From the NCBI GenBank assembly GCA_025331565.1, contig JAFREQ010000065.1, positions 1,318,501-1,382,500 on the forward strand: DNA of 64,000 nucleotides, written 5' to 3'. Under the pieces are notes generated by a model that did no database searches, had not been told where the DNA came from, and was given only the letters and a program-made list of their open reading frames with translations. A program made the translations under genes and the position numbers. This DNA comes from Holacanthus passer (taxonomy: Eukaryota; Chordata; Actinopteri; Pomacanthidae). Positions 1 through 12,642 of the stretch are shown piece after piece (within the stretch, counting starts at the first letter, position 1; the number at the start of each line of letters is the position of its first letter).

Positions 1-372
1 CGCTGCCACAAACCAACTCTCCTGTCGTTTCAGATGCAGCCCCTCCCTCCTGCCCTGCAGTAACCTCTGTCCCATCATTCCCATCACCTGACCTCGCCCG
101 CCCAGCAGCTCACCTCAGTTCCACTCTCCTTCATCAGCCGTGCAGGATAAATACCGGCCCGTTTCCACTCTTTCCTCGCCAGGTTGTCTCTCGCGCTCTC
201 ACTTTAGCTTTCCGGCTTTTTCTTCCGCCCGCTGACCGTCGGGCTTCTGCCCCTCTGCATAACCCCTTTCTGGACCGTTTCGATCTGCCTGTCTGGTTTT
301 GACTTGTGCATCTGGGTTCAAACCTGGCTATTTATTGAGCCTTTGCAGACACTCGTGCTTTATTAAATAAAA
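1..372 (+). mobile_element. LTR-like repeat end, cut by the window edge
   Basis: This block is pyrimidine-rich. It has a TATA-like GATAAATA at 146-153 and a polyadenylation signal AATAAA at 366-371, with a CT-rich stretch between them. A promoter followed within about 220 bp by a poly(A) signal is the layout of an LTR (U3-R-U5). The wording 'tgcatctgggttcaaacctgg' near 307-327 resembles repeat ends I have seen in fish genomes. No coding frame is present. The left boundary lies outside the window and I could not find target-site duplications. It could instead be a retroposed 3' UTR. Confidence 0.4.
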
Positions 373-1219
373 GTCTAAAATAGTTGTACAAAGACCTCTT
401 AAACATTCACTGACACATGTACAATGACTTTGACAGGAGCAATTTTAAAGCCTTTTTCTCTCTCAAGGCAGTTTTTTGACTGTGGAGGTGCAAAACAATA
501 ATAAGAGTTTCATTATGGTGCAAAATTTTAAGAGTCGCTGCTAAACTTAGTTGTTTTATTTCACTGTCAAATTACTTTTTTGTTGCATGTAATAATTTCT
601 CCCACTTTCTGAGGCCGTGACCCTGCTTCCAAATGTTGGGTGTGATTGTTGAGTTTGTCACTTCAGAGCAGAGGGAGAACTGAATGTCTGAAATGTAAAT
701 GAAGAAACCACCACTTTAAATCAACTTTTTAATTTCCCTTGATGAACAACTTATAAACAACTACTAAGAAAAATATAAATCTAATCTCGTAGTCCCATTG
801 CATCCTGGGAAAATTCAAAGTAATGATTCATTTAATTTCCTAAACATTAAAAGTTAAGGAAATTGTTCTCATTTGAGATATTCCCTGTTCACCGACTCTC
901 AGAAACTGATTTGTTCTGAAAAACAATCCTAACAAATCGTGGCACTTTTAGAATATGAGGAAACTTGAGTTCTGGTCTCTTGAGTCCTAAGAGTCAGTGT
1001 TTTTAGGACATGTTTTCTAAATCATGCGCCTCGTTCACACAGTGCATGCTAAGCATGTAAATGAAGATCAGCCACATTGCAGAAACCCGAAGGGAAGATT
1101 CTGAGTAATAGTTTTGTCTTTTATGTCGATGTTGTTTGCAGTGTTTTGAAGACAGTATATAATGCAGACAGGTGTTGTTGAAACAGAAATTCCATAGTTT
1201 CTCTAAATGCTGGAGATGA
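373..1219. other. Unique AT-rich sequence, no gene seen
   Basis: I see no splice-bounded open frame, RNA gene or recognisable repeat. A minus-strand frame of about 100 codons at 1003-1311 has no protein-like composition and runs into the next block. Confidence 0.6.
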
Positions 1220-1500
1220 ATGAGGAGAAGCTCATTACAGCTGTCAGGTTCGGGGGAAACCAAATCCTGCCAAGCTAATTGGTGCGAGCTGCGAGAGTAA
1301 AAGAGTGCCATCTTTCAATTTTGGCTTCTCGCATAATGAAATAAAAGCAAACACGGCAGCATGCAAATGGGCGAAACATAATATTCATTATGAAAGTAAT
1401 TATAAAAATGCAATTCAGTCAGCTGGTTCCCTCAGATGGGGCTGTTTTGATGATAGCTATGTGCATCCTGCATTTGAGGAGTTCATTTAAAAATTAAACT
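1220..1500. promoter_or_regulatory. Candidate conserved noncoding element
   Basis: The block has unique sequence with a perfect octamer ATGCAAAT at 1361-1368 (the POU-factor site) and several AT-rich homeodomain-type cores close by ('aataatg', 'attcattatg', 'taattataa'). There is no repeat and no sustained codon structure. Dense POU plus homeodomain motifs in a gene desert are typical of developmental enhancers. Conservation is the deciding test and cannot be seen from one sequence. Confidence 0.28.
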
Positions 1501-4500
1501 CATTTTGCTGAAAGAAAAAAAAAAAGTCTCATACATTAAGTGATAGTGTTGTCCATTATCCCTCTATTGATTTTTTTTTTTTTAAACGTCTGTGTCACTT
1601 CTTGCAAATAGTGGACGTCGTGTTTTGTGAGCAGAAATAAGAGACAGTGTATTTCTGGGAAGGAGCCGCAGCAGCTGTCGGTTTCCTGCAGTCGCTCCTC
1701 GTGGCCTCGGTGGAACAACAGGCTCAGCGCGACGCTTTCCATGCCATTTTCAATTACAGTCATCCTCATCAAATCTGGCCGAGTTCTTCCTGCTCAGTAT
1801 CACGGTGCCTGGAAGCGCTCTCGTGTTAAAAGCCGCCGCCCCGCCGAGCTGCGCCAGGTTTTTAAAAAACGTCCATACATGAAAAGAAAAAGGAGGGAAG
1901 GAAAGACTGTACATTACTGATCTGTCAGGTTGTTATGTCCCTGCTCTGGTGTAAATGTAGAAATAACATGTTGTGTAACTCTTTGCACTCGAAAGAAATC
2001 CAACTGCTCAGTATGACTCAAAGTTCAAAGCAGCAGTTTTGTTACGGCTCAAAACAACAGACCAAAGTTCACTAAAACCAAAAAAAAAAAAAACTTTCCT
2101 GACAAAAACACAATGTTCAAACACAAACCAAACCGCTATCAGTGCTCCAACTTTGCAGGGGAACATTTACAATAAACTTTTATAAAGTGAATAGAAGTTA
2201 GTCAAAGGAATTACTAACTCCAAACACAAGAGTAGAGAAAAGATCCTGTTCAAGGTCGGAAAGATGCAACTCAGAGAAACAGCACACACAGAACGAACTG
2301 CTGACTTCAACTGTTGGAAGTGACTGAAGGTGGAAAAGGGCAGGTAGCCATCACCTGGGGTTTTAAAGGAATGATGTCATCAGCTTGTCCAATCAGGAGC
2401 CTGCAATCTCTTCCAATCATGATGCTCCACCTGTTGCTCCTGAAACACACATGCACCTCGTTTGGAGAGAGAAAAATCTGCCAAATCAAACATCCAAACA
2501 AATCTGATCCAGCGTAATATTGATGTTGGATCTTGTGTTTAGCAAAAAGAAAATGTTTCCTGAAAATTAAACAGCTTCCTGATTGTAGGTACATTTGAGA
2601 ATATGCTCACGTCTTTAAAACACTGTTTGAAATGCCGTGTTTTAAATCTCATTCTCATGCACGACCGTGAGCTTTGAAAGCCACAAGTTACGTTATCAAC
2701 AAAACTACTGGAAAAACACAGCTGCAACAAATATTTTTTTTCGGCTCACAAGTCTGAATTTGCCCATTTTCGGCTGTCACATATAATCTACGTCATACAG
2801 CGGGCTGCAAATGGAGCCCCGCCAGCATAAATAAAACAGCCATTAGTCTTGCAGACATGACAAGCCAAACATGTAAAGAGAAAAGTTCAATTACCTTGTT
2901 AACGAGTGAATGGATTCGGTCCACTGTTGCGTGTGATGCATGCAGTTTTCTGCGAGAGCGCTGCAAACTGAATTCTCTTCAACAAACAAACTAAAACAGC
3001 GATTTCAGTTTGCTCCTTGCTTTTTCCTGCCGATGTAAGCAATGCGGTTTAGCTCATATGAAAAAGACGACGTGGTCAAAAAGCCAATAAGTGTTCGATA
3101 CTCCCACCTGCAGATGTTATTTAGACGGAGCAGAAGTCAACGTTTTGTCAGGGGAAAAAATGCATTTCATTTACAGGAGCTTGTCCTCTCACAGGAGAGG
3201 TGTAGTATGAGTATTGATTGGTTCCCAAAAGCTTTATTTAGGTTTTCTCAAGAAATACTGACTGGATGCATGAAGTTATTCAGTGTTGACTCGGTGAGAA
3301 AACATTATAAACTTAAAACTGCCATGGCCTTTTTATTGCAGCACTCACATCCAGATTCTTAATGTAAGTAGGCTGAAAGCATGAAAACAACTTTACTCCC
3401 AGAGGGATTCACGAAACAGAACAGTGCACATACACTTTCCAGATGATGATTCTGTGAAGGAAAAACAGCAGCAATGTGCTGATTTGTCAGACACAAACAC
3501 TTAACAGGTAAGCTAATGATTCAAGAGTGAGTTTATTCTAATTCTGGGTCCACATGGATCCAGAGTCCTGCTGGTTTACAATGCAGCCATCTAATCAGGG
3601 ACTGATTTACACCAGGGCTGCGAGGTGAACGCAATTAACTATAATCAGCTTCCTGGTAGGATGCAACATTAACTGTAAAGCTGCAGCTGATTTATTTAAA
3701 CATTTTTTGGATAATAGATATGATTCACAAACATTTAATTTATGTGATTAGGTTGCAAGACTGCAACACTGTTTTTGGTTTCAAATGGCCATCTGATTTG
3801 CTAAAGACACAAAGTGGCCAAGTGTAAACGGGGTTTTATGCAAACCATGCAACACATTGAGACAATTTAAAGTTCAGACTGTCTTTTGACTGAGAGTTTT
3901 AAACATTAGTCAGACACACTGATATGAAGGCAATCCTCTGAACAGATGGTAACTTGCCAGCCTGCGTCATTAAACAACTAAATTAAAAAAAAACAAGGAA
4001 AAATACAGACATGTGTTGCTGAATCTTCTATTTTTCCTGATTTTGACATCATGTGCAGAAGCTCGTTGCAGCAGTGCTTAATTTAGTCGATTCAGATCTT
4101 ATACAAAGAAGCATTCTTTGTTGAATCTGCTGAGAACATCTTGTACAGTTCTTCTTTATGTCCGACAGCGAAGGAGAGAGACTTATGATAAAGAATGAGG
4201 TAAGTAAGTCAGCACTGTCAGATGTGAACGAAGTGCAGTTCCCAGCGTGAGATGTATGTTGGAAACAAAGAAAAGCAGAAAGGCTACAAGCCTCGATGCA
4301 GGTTGAGGAGAAAACACTGACAATCGCTCATTTCACCATATTAAGCATCAATCAAAAGTTAGAAAAAGGGAAAGAGCCAAACATGCAGATGTGTGTGTTT
4401 TTACACTTTGAAAGGTTTGAAAATCAGAAGTCGCCGCTACATTCAAATACTATTGTTCAGGTTTGCTGGTTGAAGGCAGACAACAGCTGCTGGAGCTGAA

Positions 4501-7183
4501 AAGTTGTGATGGTCTCTGAACACGATTCTACATCACATACTGTGACGACATGGTAAAAATTATATTCTGATTTCACTGTCATATCAAACTACACTTGCTG
4601 GGAAATGATGCTTTATGCCCTTCAGTTTCAAACTTTTAAGATTATGCATCCAAGGATTCACAATCTACACTCACATGAGTTAAAGAGTTGCATTAAGCCT
4701 GAACAAGGTGGCAAAAATTAAGTGTGAATAAGTCTAATATCATTTGTCAAGACAATGTTTGCATGAGCAGCTTGGAGCAGCACAGGGCCCAGGTGCTCCC
4801 AGTTTCCCTGAGTTGACAGCCCCGCCCCCCAATGACCTGCAAGACCAACAAGCCAAGTCAGTGTAAAAGACTTTACAACATATCACCTTTCAAACATGAG
4901 CAGAAAGACAGAAGGTCCATAGGAAAGAAAAAAGATCTGGAGCCACAAACTGTGCATATGTCATTTTAAAGACATAATCACCCGATTGCACGACAAGAAA
5001 GTCTGCAAAACCCAAAATTACGTTGAGTTTATTTTCTCCCAAAACATTCAGAGTGTTTCTGTAACATCTGTGCATGGCAGCCATGGATGGAGTTTCTCCT
5101 TTTCCTTCCTGCACTGGCACTCTATGTTGGCACTAAGACGTCATTCACTACATGTCCTGAGATAATCACTGCTGATGTTCACGTACATGTTGTGCATTTT
5201 TGATAATATGGGGGTAAAAATGGACATAACTGTGTGTAGTGCAGGTTGCAGAGTCAGACAGTAATTGCAGGGCTGCCGGTTTAAGAACCCCAGATTGCAC
5301 CAGATGTTTGTACGTATAGTGTAATGGTTGCGTGTAATGACTGGACTTCATGAAATTACCTCTTTGTCGTTAAGACTGATGGAGTAGATCCGTATGCAAA
5401 CACATGAACACAGGTGTGCCGATGATCATTTGAGGCTTATTGCAGGACGTGAAATCAATGCATGTTTATCCTCACTCTGATCATTTACAACCAAAATGTT
5501 GCTGTATACACAAAGTTTTATGTATCTGGCCTCTGGAGTTCTTGTTAGTCTCAGTGTGTATGAGCTGTGTGTTGTTTGATAGCGACCGTAAATGACTGTA
5601 ATTTTAGCAAGTGAACACCACCATTGGCTGCTTGTGGTGAATAAACTTTCCTGCAGCCACATTCGGAAAAATAAAAAATAACATTCTAATAGAAATCAGT
5701 TTTACTCCTGCTGTTTTGCAATGAGCTTTTTTAGCATGAGAACAAAATGATTTCCTCTCTCCTCTATTCAGCTGAAGTCACATTTAACTGGATGCAGCAG
5801 GTCATAGATCAATAATCCCATTACATAACCCCCCCCGTCTATTACAGCCATGTTGGCGAACGGACAGTGAAAACGTGGGCATTTCTTGAAGAGGGGCAGG
5901 GAGCCGGTGCAGTTCACAAGCCATTCCTGAAGTGAGACAAGGGTCAGAGGTGAAGCAGGAAACGTCCACAGTGTCAGCACTTGCTATCATTAGAGCCAGA
6001 TGAGTCTCCGTGGGCCGATGCGAGGCCGACAGCCGAGGCGGTTGTGACCCTTCCCCGCTGTGACTAATGGGTCCAACGTTGCTCACTATATCTCCTGGGC
6101 AGAAGTGTGTCACCCATCCAAAAGACCTCTGGGTGAGCAAGCTGCAGGCATCAACAGTGTATGTTAGCCCACATATTTATGGACATTGTGAAAACACAGT
6201 ACATCCAATACTAATATAGGATTAGTAATATTCATAATTCAAATCCATTTTCAATTTATAAATGAACATGAGCGCTAAAATGGGAGTGGAAGACAGAGGG
6301 GAGTAAAGGAAAGTGCAAAACATCTGGGATGCTTGTGTGGGCAAAGCTTGAATACTAATTCTCTTCTCACATTTTATAACTGGAAAACTGATGCGTTATC
6401 ACATTTAGCCATGATAGCAGCCTGGTTTTAGGGTCCAGAGTGAAATATTGACAGGTACTGGTTAGATAGCTTAGGAAAGACGTTCATGATTTCCAGAAGA
6501 TGAATCCTAATTAGTTTGGTGACTTCTTTTAGTGCCACCATGAAGCTGACATTTTTTCTTTTAGATGGATCGCTATAAAATATTTCCCACAGGATGAACT
6601 GTAATAACTGTTCATCTATCGCCTTCATCAGGTCAATCCACCATTTTGGTTTAAGGCCAAAATACCAGCAACACTAATGATATTCCCATCATCTTCAGCT
6701 GCACTTTTATTAAGTGCAGAACAGCAAAGTTAAAATGCCAACGCCCACCCTTATGAAGTAGAGAGATTTACACCCACGCATCATCTGCAGAGGAAGACTT
6801 CAAGAGACAATCTGCTCACATTGCTTGTCAGCTGCTGAGAAACATGCAACATTATACGAACGCCAACTTCTGGGTCAGGCTGCAAAAGAAGCTGCAATGA
6901 TTTTCTGACCTTTTGAAACAAACGTAGTGTTGAGAACAGGAAACTTTAAAAGCTTTTCAGAATAAGTTTACTCCCTATTGTATTGTATAAATATGGTGAT
7001 AAGAGTGAAAAAAAAAATGCAACAGTGAAATTTATTTTTATGAAAATGTCATGAAAATCAATTAACTACGAGGCTTAAAGTTCAGGTTCTGCATGCCCAG
7101 GTTTTCCTTTCTCGCATCGAGCCGTAATCTCAAAGCTGTAGAAAATATTTCCTCCTGGCAAAGCGGCACATTCCTGCAGGCTC

Positions 7184-7188
<5 letters not shown>
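1501..7188. other. Long unique interval without recognised genes
   Basis: This 5.7 kb is ordinary AT-rich noncoding sequence with short A/T runs (for example at 1507-1516 and 2081-2093). Open frames of 60-112 codons occur on both strands (such as 3042-3362 plus and 5802-6140 minus), but they overlap one another and carry no domain, signal peptide or splice context that I can recognise. Confidence 0.6.

Positions 7189-7232
<44 letters not shown>
7189..7232. repeat. (CA)n microsatellite
   Basis: A pure CA dinucleotide array of about 22 units. Translated on the minus strand it gives a run of Cys-Val, which explains the spurious open frame there. Confidence 0.97.
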
Positions 7233-7234
<2 letters not shown>

Positions 7235-8120
7235 AAAGCCACAATGTTTATGGATGATACAATCTTGGCATGATTGAGCCATAGGTAAGGAGGAGAGGAT
7301 TTAGAAAACCTCAATTAGGTGCGGGTGCAGTGTGGGATGATTCTGCAGGGAGAATTGCATTCGGAGTGGAAGGCTAATGCTTTTTACAATGGGTTACAAA
7401 TGGAGGAGAGGGGAGAGCAAAGAGGTAGGCCCTGATGCCACTGATTGGCCTCAATCATCGCGGGTGATTGGGAGAAAGGATGATGGAGGGCTTGCAGGAG
7501 AGAGTCCTGCTCCTTCCTCGCTCATCGTTCCTCCACCTCGCACGGATTCATTTATTTGTGTCAGGGACATTCAGCGTACCGAGCAGAGCGAGTGCATGTA
7601 TGGATGCAGACACAGAAAGCAATTTAGGTCGCATTTTGTCGTGTTTGAACAGCGAGCTATAAATGTAGTGTCCTGTCAATACCGAGAGGAGCAATAAAGC
7701 TAAACTAAGAAGAAGGAGGGGGGGTGTACTTTGCATGGCAACCTCAATAACCGCCACATTTTCGTCATTATGTTTGAACCCTTCTGTAATGATGGGCTAA
7801 TTCTGCAGAACAAGGTGGTCGCTCGCCCCGTGGAACACGAGCCGTACACAAAATGTTGCTAACAGAGCAGAAGCGGCGCAGACAGTGACCTTGATATCGT
7901 CCAGGGAGAGAGAGCGGCGGCAAGCAGAATACCAAACACACCCAGTCGCTCCGCGGCTAATGAGCGAGTGCATGGCTCAGCTTTATCTTGCTAATTAATG
8001 ATTGAGATGTGACTCAGTCAGTTCCTCCTGGATGTATGAGCGCCAGGCCTGCAGGGATGCCGCTCACAAGGGACTATGATTTGGCAAAGGAAAAGCAATT
8101 ATCAGGTGAGTTATCAGGTT
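7233..8120. promoter_or_regulatory. Candidate conserved noncoding block
   Basis: This is unique sequence between two CA arrays. It contains a homeodomain-type core with flanks (CTAATTAATGATT at 7991-8003) and a TGACTCAGTCA motif at 8010-8020, which matches an AP-1/MAF type half-palindrome. A local CpG-bearing stretch lies around 7815-7965. Plus-strand frames at 7377-7697 and 7468-7662 overlap each other and look like chance. The regulatory role is inferred from motif density only. Confidence 0.25.
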
Positions 8121-8682
8121 GTGAAGTGTAAAAATAAAAAAAAAAAACAAACATGTTTTTCCCATTGAAGTGTAAATTTATGTCTTGATTTTTTTTTCTT
8201 TTGCAAAATTTGCATCTTTGTATTTAGTTCATTAAAGTTCACATATCCCGATTACAAAGGAAAGCAGTGCTTGTAAACAAAAGTCACAAGGATCTTATTT
8301 ATTAGCAGGGTAGAATGAGGTTTCGAGCAGCCAGGGGAGTCGGACCAAATCCAGTTCATATTATTTTTTTCACTAATGATGATAAGAATTAATATCAGTT
8401 CTTGTGCTTGTTTGCTTGTTAAAAGACAAGAAGGCGAGGCGCGCTGTCTGCTGACCTGTTGCTGTACGAGCAACACATCAAAAGCCGCGTGGATGCAGTC
8501 GAGGCTTCCAGCCGAGCTTTACCGCCACACTTCTCTCTGCTTCAGCACTTACTGTTGATTCCTCTCAACTGAGCAAGTTCAATGTCAGCACCTCTGACTG
8601 TTCACTTTTTTAAGTAGAAACTTACTGTTTGCCAGTTCCAGTACAAATCTGGCTGAGTTTTGAGTATAAGTGTACCAACATT

Positions 8683-8684
<2 letters not shown>
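8121..8684. other. Unique sequence, nothing recognised
   Basis: It holds a poly(A) run near 8137-8148 and a T run near 8190. I see no gene or known repeat. Confidence 0.6.

Positions 8685-8718
<34 letters not shown>
8685..8718. repeat. (AC)17 microsatellite
   Basis: A pure AC dinucleotide array of 17 units, bounded by TTAA on the left and GTCAGC on the right. Confidence 0.97.
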
Positions 8719-8722
<4 letters not shown>

Positions 8723-8889
8723 GCACGCAGACTAGTTTTGCTTGGTTTCTGAGTTTGATGGACGCGTTTGTCCTTTGATGTGATGGTAATGAGGAATCAG
8801 CAACAGCTACAGCGATGTTTACACTCTATAGTTCTGATGCCGCAATTTTACTATGTTGGTCTCTTCTGTACACACGTCTATCAGATGTC

Positions 8890-9030
8890 GGTCAATCCTG
8901 AGTCGCTCTTCCTGAGGCTTCTTCCATTTTTCCCTGTTAAAGGTTTTTTCGGGGGAGTTTTTCCTCTTGCAAATCAAGGATCTGAAGATAGAGGACGTCG
9001 TATAATGGACAGATTGTAAAGACCCTTGAT
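8890..9030 (+). repeat. Fish interspersed repeat fragment
   Basis: The order 'cttcctgaggcttcttcc', 'gggggagtttttcctc' and 'acagattgtaaag' (about 8907-9019) matches the arrangement of a common teleost interspersed repeat whose consensus carries 'gaggtttcttcc...gggagtttttcctc...gattgtaaag(c)cc'. The usual end with 'tatataaataaa' is missing, so the copy is truncated. The family name and superfamily are not assigned here. The identification rests on memory of the motif. Confidence 0.55.
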
Positions 9031-11000
9031 AAATCCTTGTTTTTGTCACATTTCAGTCTGTGCTCCAAAGTCAGACTCTATCACCTCCTGTTCAATAAAT
9101 AATGCATGCATGTACTGTGTAGCTTAGTAAGTAGCATATACTACATGGTGTTATTATTTTAAAGGAATGATCATAAATACAGTAGAAACAGTATAAAAAC
9201 AAAATTATATTCCAAACGCCTGGTTCTGCAGGGGAAGTAAGTTCAGAATCTCTGTCCTTGGTTTGAGATCACTGAGGCACTAAAATAAATGAAAGCAAGA
9301 AAGAGTGAGTAAGGCAAAGAAGAGAGGGAGTCACTCGACACACTTTTATCTTAATATAGCTGCTGAGGTGAAGGTTTCATCTAAACCTGTGAGCGAGTCA
9401 GCTGCTGTTTTCCTTTCAGTTACACTTGAATGCATGATTATGTTTGTATGTGTTTGTGTGTATGATCGCTTATTACCACAAACATGTCTAGAACTTAAAC
9501 ATCAGCTGTTCTGCTGTATCTGCTGCCACGCTGTGAGAGGGAAATGCAAAGAGCTGTTAAGCACATAATTTACGTTTTAACATCATTAAATAAGAATCGC
9601 ATTTTTTTTGAATCAGTTAAATATTTCACTACAAAAAGAGAAATATTAGCCTCTCCAAAAGTTACAGCACAGTTGCCAGCCAGACTTTCACAAAGCAAAT
9701 GTCAGTCAGCTCACAACCTGTATTGATGATTCACTGTCAGATGCGTCTTTATTTTATCATGAAACAGAGTGAAAAATCATTTCAAAACTAGTCATCAGCT
9801 TAATATTATTTCACATGATTACATTGTTTTGGATCGATGTTGAAAGCGAGGGAGAGAGAATTGATCGATCATTAAAATGCTGTAGGGATCGATGAACATT
9901 TATGGCTCCTTCTTTATTTGTAAATGTTTGTAGATTAAATTTTTGGAAACCTGGAAGTGAAGCAGAACTAAGCCTGCAGTTGAACATACCTCACTCCTCG
10001 TGTCCTGTCTTTTTGATTTTCTGGACACTGACAGCCTGCCAATCACAAACAAGTGTTTCCTTGGCTGAAATGTCGATGGAGAAAATGAAAGCAGAATTTC
10101 TATACTTGTGACACCAGGAGCTCAAGTTTTCCTTTACAGTATCACGCCCGTCTCTTTACCCTCCGTTAACACACACAGACTGAAAATAGACAGGATGACA
10201 GTCATTGTGAATTGAACGTCAATACACACACTGTCGCCTGACAGCCACCGAGACTCAGGGTTAAAAGTCGCCCAGCGGTGCAACACGGGATGTTTAAACT
10301 TCACGCAAATGTCCTATGATGAATGACAGCTTTTAGCAATAGCGTTACTTTGATTCTCGAGGGACACAGAAGCTCGCAGAGATGATTGTTTTCTACTCTA
10401 CCTCACTTCACTCCACGAAGGAAGTTGAGTTAAAAGCGGCTTAAGATGATCATGACAGTCTCCAGCTGACAAAACAGGCTACTTTAATGTGAATACCAAA
10501 AACAATCAGAAGAGTTTGGGAAATGAACTCCTCAGTCAATGTAAGTAAAGAATTGTTTAGTAGCTGGAAAAGCTTCAGAGTCAAGAGACGCTCTGTCACT
10601 TCCATGTCACAGTTGTAGTCCAGAAAACCAGACCACCTTCCTGCTCATTGTAGACAAATGGAAGAACTATTTGGACCCTTGCACACTATCATGCATTTCT
10701 TATGTCTCCCTCTGTTGCTCAGACAAAACAGCTGAAGTGGATGTTGGTCACTGCAGGTTTTCATTCGACAACATTTGTGAAAATGAATTTGGTTCCAAGT
10801 TGATCATTTCCCAGATCGACCGACTGTTTCATCAACCTCGACTGCATTAAAAGCCTGTAGGTCATCAGAGTTGGAGCTTTTTCCAGGTAATATTGAGCTC
10901 TAACACAGGCACCACATTATGCAAATGAAGTGAGAGGACATCATCAGTGTAAGACTCTTTCCTGAAACAACCTCGGGGGTTGTTTTACAAGGGCTGCAAA
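9031..11000. other. Unique sequence, nothing recognised
   Basis: About 2 kb of mixed composition. Open frames of 60-87 codons (for example 9305-9568) show no protein-like features. No repeat motif was recognised. Confidence 0.6.
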
Positions 11001-11136
11001 ACGAGAACACGTGCCTGTGTCACCGCGCTGGAGCGTGTATCCCTGCTAGCTGTGCATTATCCATTCTGCTGCTGGATTAATGGGGCAATTGATCAACGGC
11101 AGACTTGTGTATCCCAGAGAACGGCTGATCACTCAC

Positions 11137-11255
11137 CTACAGCGAGGCCCGACACCGGAGCACCAATCAGCGCCGCAACAGCCAGAATGATTACGGACGC
11201 ATGGCTGGGCTGAGCGGTGGAGGAGCCGTCGCAGACCTTCTCCTCCTCTGACAGG
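11137..11255 (-). CDS. Candidate internal exon, hydrophobic segment, unidentified
   Basis: I do not recognise this sequence as a known protein. On the minus strand there is a pyrimidine-rich acceptor ending 'tatcaatgtcag' (exon begins at 11255) and a strong donor 'GTAG|gtgagt' (exon ends at 11137). The 119-bp interval is open in one frame for 39 codons, entering with one base and leaving with one base. The peptide begins with acidic residues (LSEEEKVCDGSS), then has a hydrophobic run ASVIILAVAALIGAPVSGL that could be a transmembrane segment. There is no partner exon nearby. The surrounding 11.0-11.56 kb is CpG-richer than its neighbours, so a noncoding CpG-rich element is the main alternative. 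Confidence 0.25.
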
Positions 11256-12581
11256 CTGACATTGATAGGGGAAGGAGCGGCGGTGGGTAGCGCGGGAAGA
11301 AGCCGAGGAGAGGTTCAACAAGGCAGAAACCTAACAGGGATGAAAACACAGGTGTAAAGCTCAATCGCAGAGCCGAGGGCACGCTCGGAGGGAGACGAAT
11401 GCGCCTCAGTGCCGTCAATATGGCGATGTACACCTGAAGAGTTGATCGTATAGACCGAGATAAAGATAGATCGGTTTGCATCAATCCCAACATTGTGCAG
11501 GAGTGGAGCGTGGATGCAGGGCGACTGGTTGCACTTATTGCTATTCGATCGGCACACGTGTCCAACTACTCCTTAAGCTGCAGACTGAAATCAGCTTCAC
11601 CTTCCTTTCATGGCAAATAACTGAAAACAGATTTAAAGATTTGAAAATGTGACTTGAAAAAAACAACATTGATTTTAATATTTCTTTAGATATTAAGGAA
11701 TTGCTTTTATTCCAAAAAATCTGGTTCTAACCCACAATTTCTTAAGCTAGTACCATATTTGGTTTTGATATGAAGCATGAGAGACACTTGAAGACAATCT
11801 ATACTGACACAGAAGCACTGAAAACAGAATCCACATGTCCACAAGATCATGATTTTTCATTTTGTCTCCATCTTCCCTCCTAAGCAGCCGCTGCTGTGGT
11901 GTCCTTGTGCTGCACTTCCCACCGATCACTTGTCCATCACCCATAAAACATTGTGCTCTCAGAGCTGAATTTTGCCGTGAGATGGAAGACAGAGAGCTGT
12001 AACCCTTCACAATGCACTGCCATAATGTAGTGTTGAGTTTGCTGAAACACTCAATCAATGCAGGAAACGATTGCTTGAACCAGTTTATTTTATTCTGCTG
12101 CGTGTTATAGCTTTCACGCTCTGCACGATGGAGGCAGTGAAGCTGTGTGATAATGTAATGTAATGTAACGAACACTGAAATGGAAGCAGAGAGTGGCTTC
12201 AAGTTTCTACCACACAACCTTTTGTCTGGGTTGGGCCGGAGAGGAGGTCTGTTCTTGTCTTGGATTTTGTGTTGATGGGAGTTTGAATTGTAGAAGATTT
12301 GTTTGAATTACCTACAGATTGAAACCAGTTATTAAGAGAAGCTGAGCTGACAGTTACAGGACTGTAGATCCAGACAGAGCCAGATGATGTTTGAGAAGGT
12401 TTAATGGAGATTTACCCAGGATTGTTGAGGGACTGACATTTAAAAGATGTGGACTGAAGAAGACTAAACTAGAAAGTGGCCCAAATTCCTTTGCGTATTG
12501 TTTGCAAATATAGACATGTATCAGAGGTTTATTAGTAGTAGTCGCCCCGCCAAATGAAAGCTACACTGCAGATTACTATGT
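11256..12581. other. Unique sequence, nothing firmly recognised
   Basis: A 156-codon minus-strand frame (11747-12217) and a 124-codon one (11191-11565) are open but lack domains, signal peptides or splice context. The first part to about 11560 is relatively CpG-rich. No repeat was identified. Confidence 0.55.
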
Positions 12582-12631
12582 AAGATGAGATAAGATATAC
12601 CTTTATTTGACCCACAGTGGGGAAATTTACA
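12582..12631 (-). repeat. L2-like LINE 3'-tail fragment
   Basis: Read on the minus strand, this is 'atttccccactgtggg', then 'caaataaag', then short tandem 'atctt' units. A small CCCC/GGGG stem followed by AATAAAG and a short tandem tail is the 3' end I associate with fish L2/Rex-type LINEs. It lies directly downstream of the tRNA gene on the same strand, starting about 9 nt beyond the mature 3' end. Only about 50 bp remain and no LINE coding part is attached. Confidence 0.6.
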
Positions 12632-12634
12632 AAA
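12631..12634 (-). terminator. RNA polymerase III terminator (TTTT)
   Basis: A run of four T on the minus strand begins nine bases after the last tRNA base at 12643. This is the normal position and minimal length for Pol III termination. Confidence 0.75.
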
Positions 12635-12642
12635 TGCTCAGA

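Noticed and set aside
11747..12217. 156-codon minus-strand open frame
   Set aside because: No recognisable motif and no exon signals.
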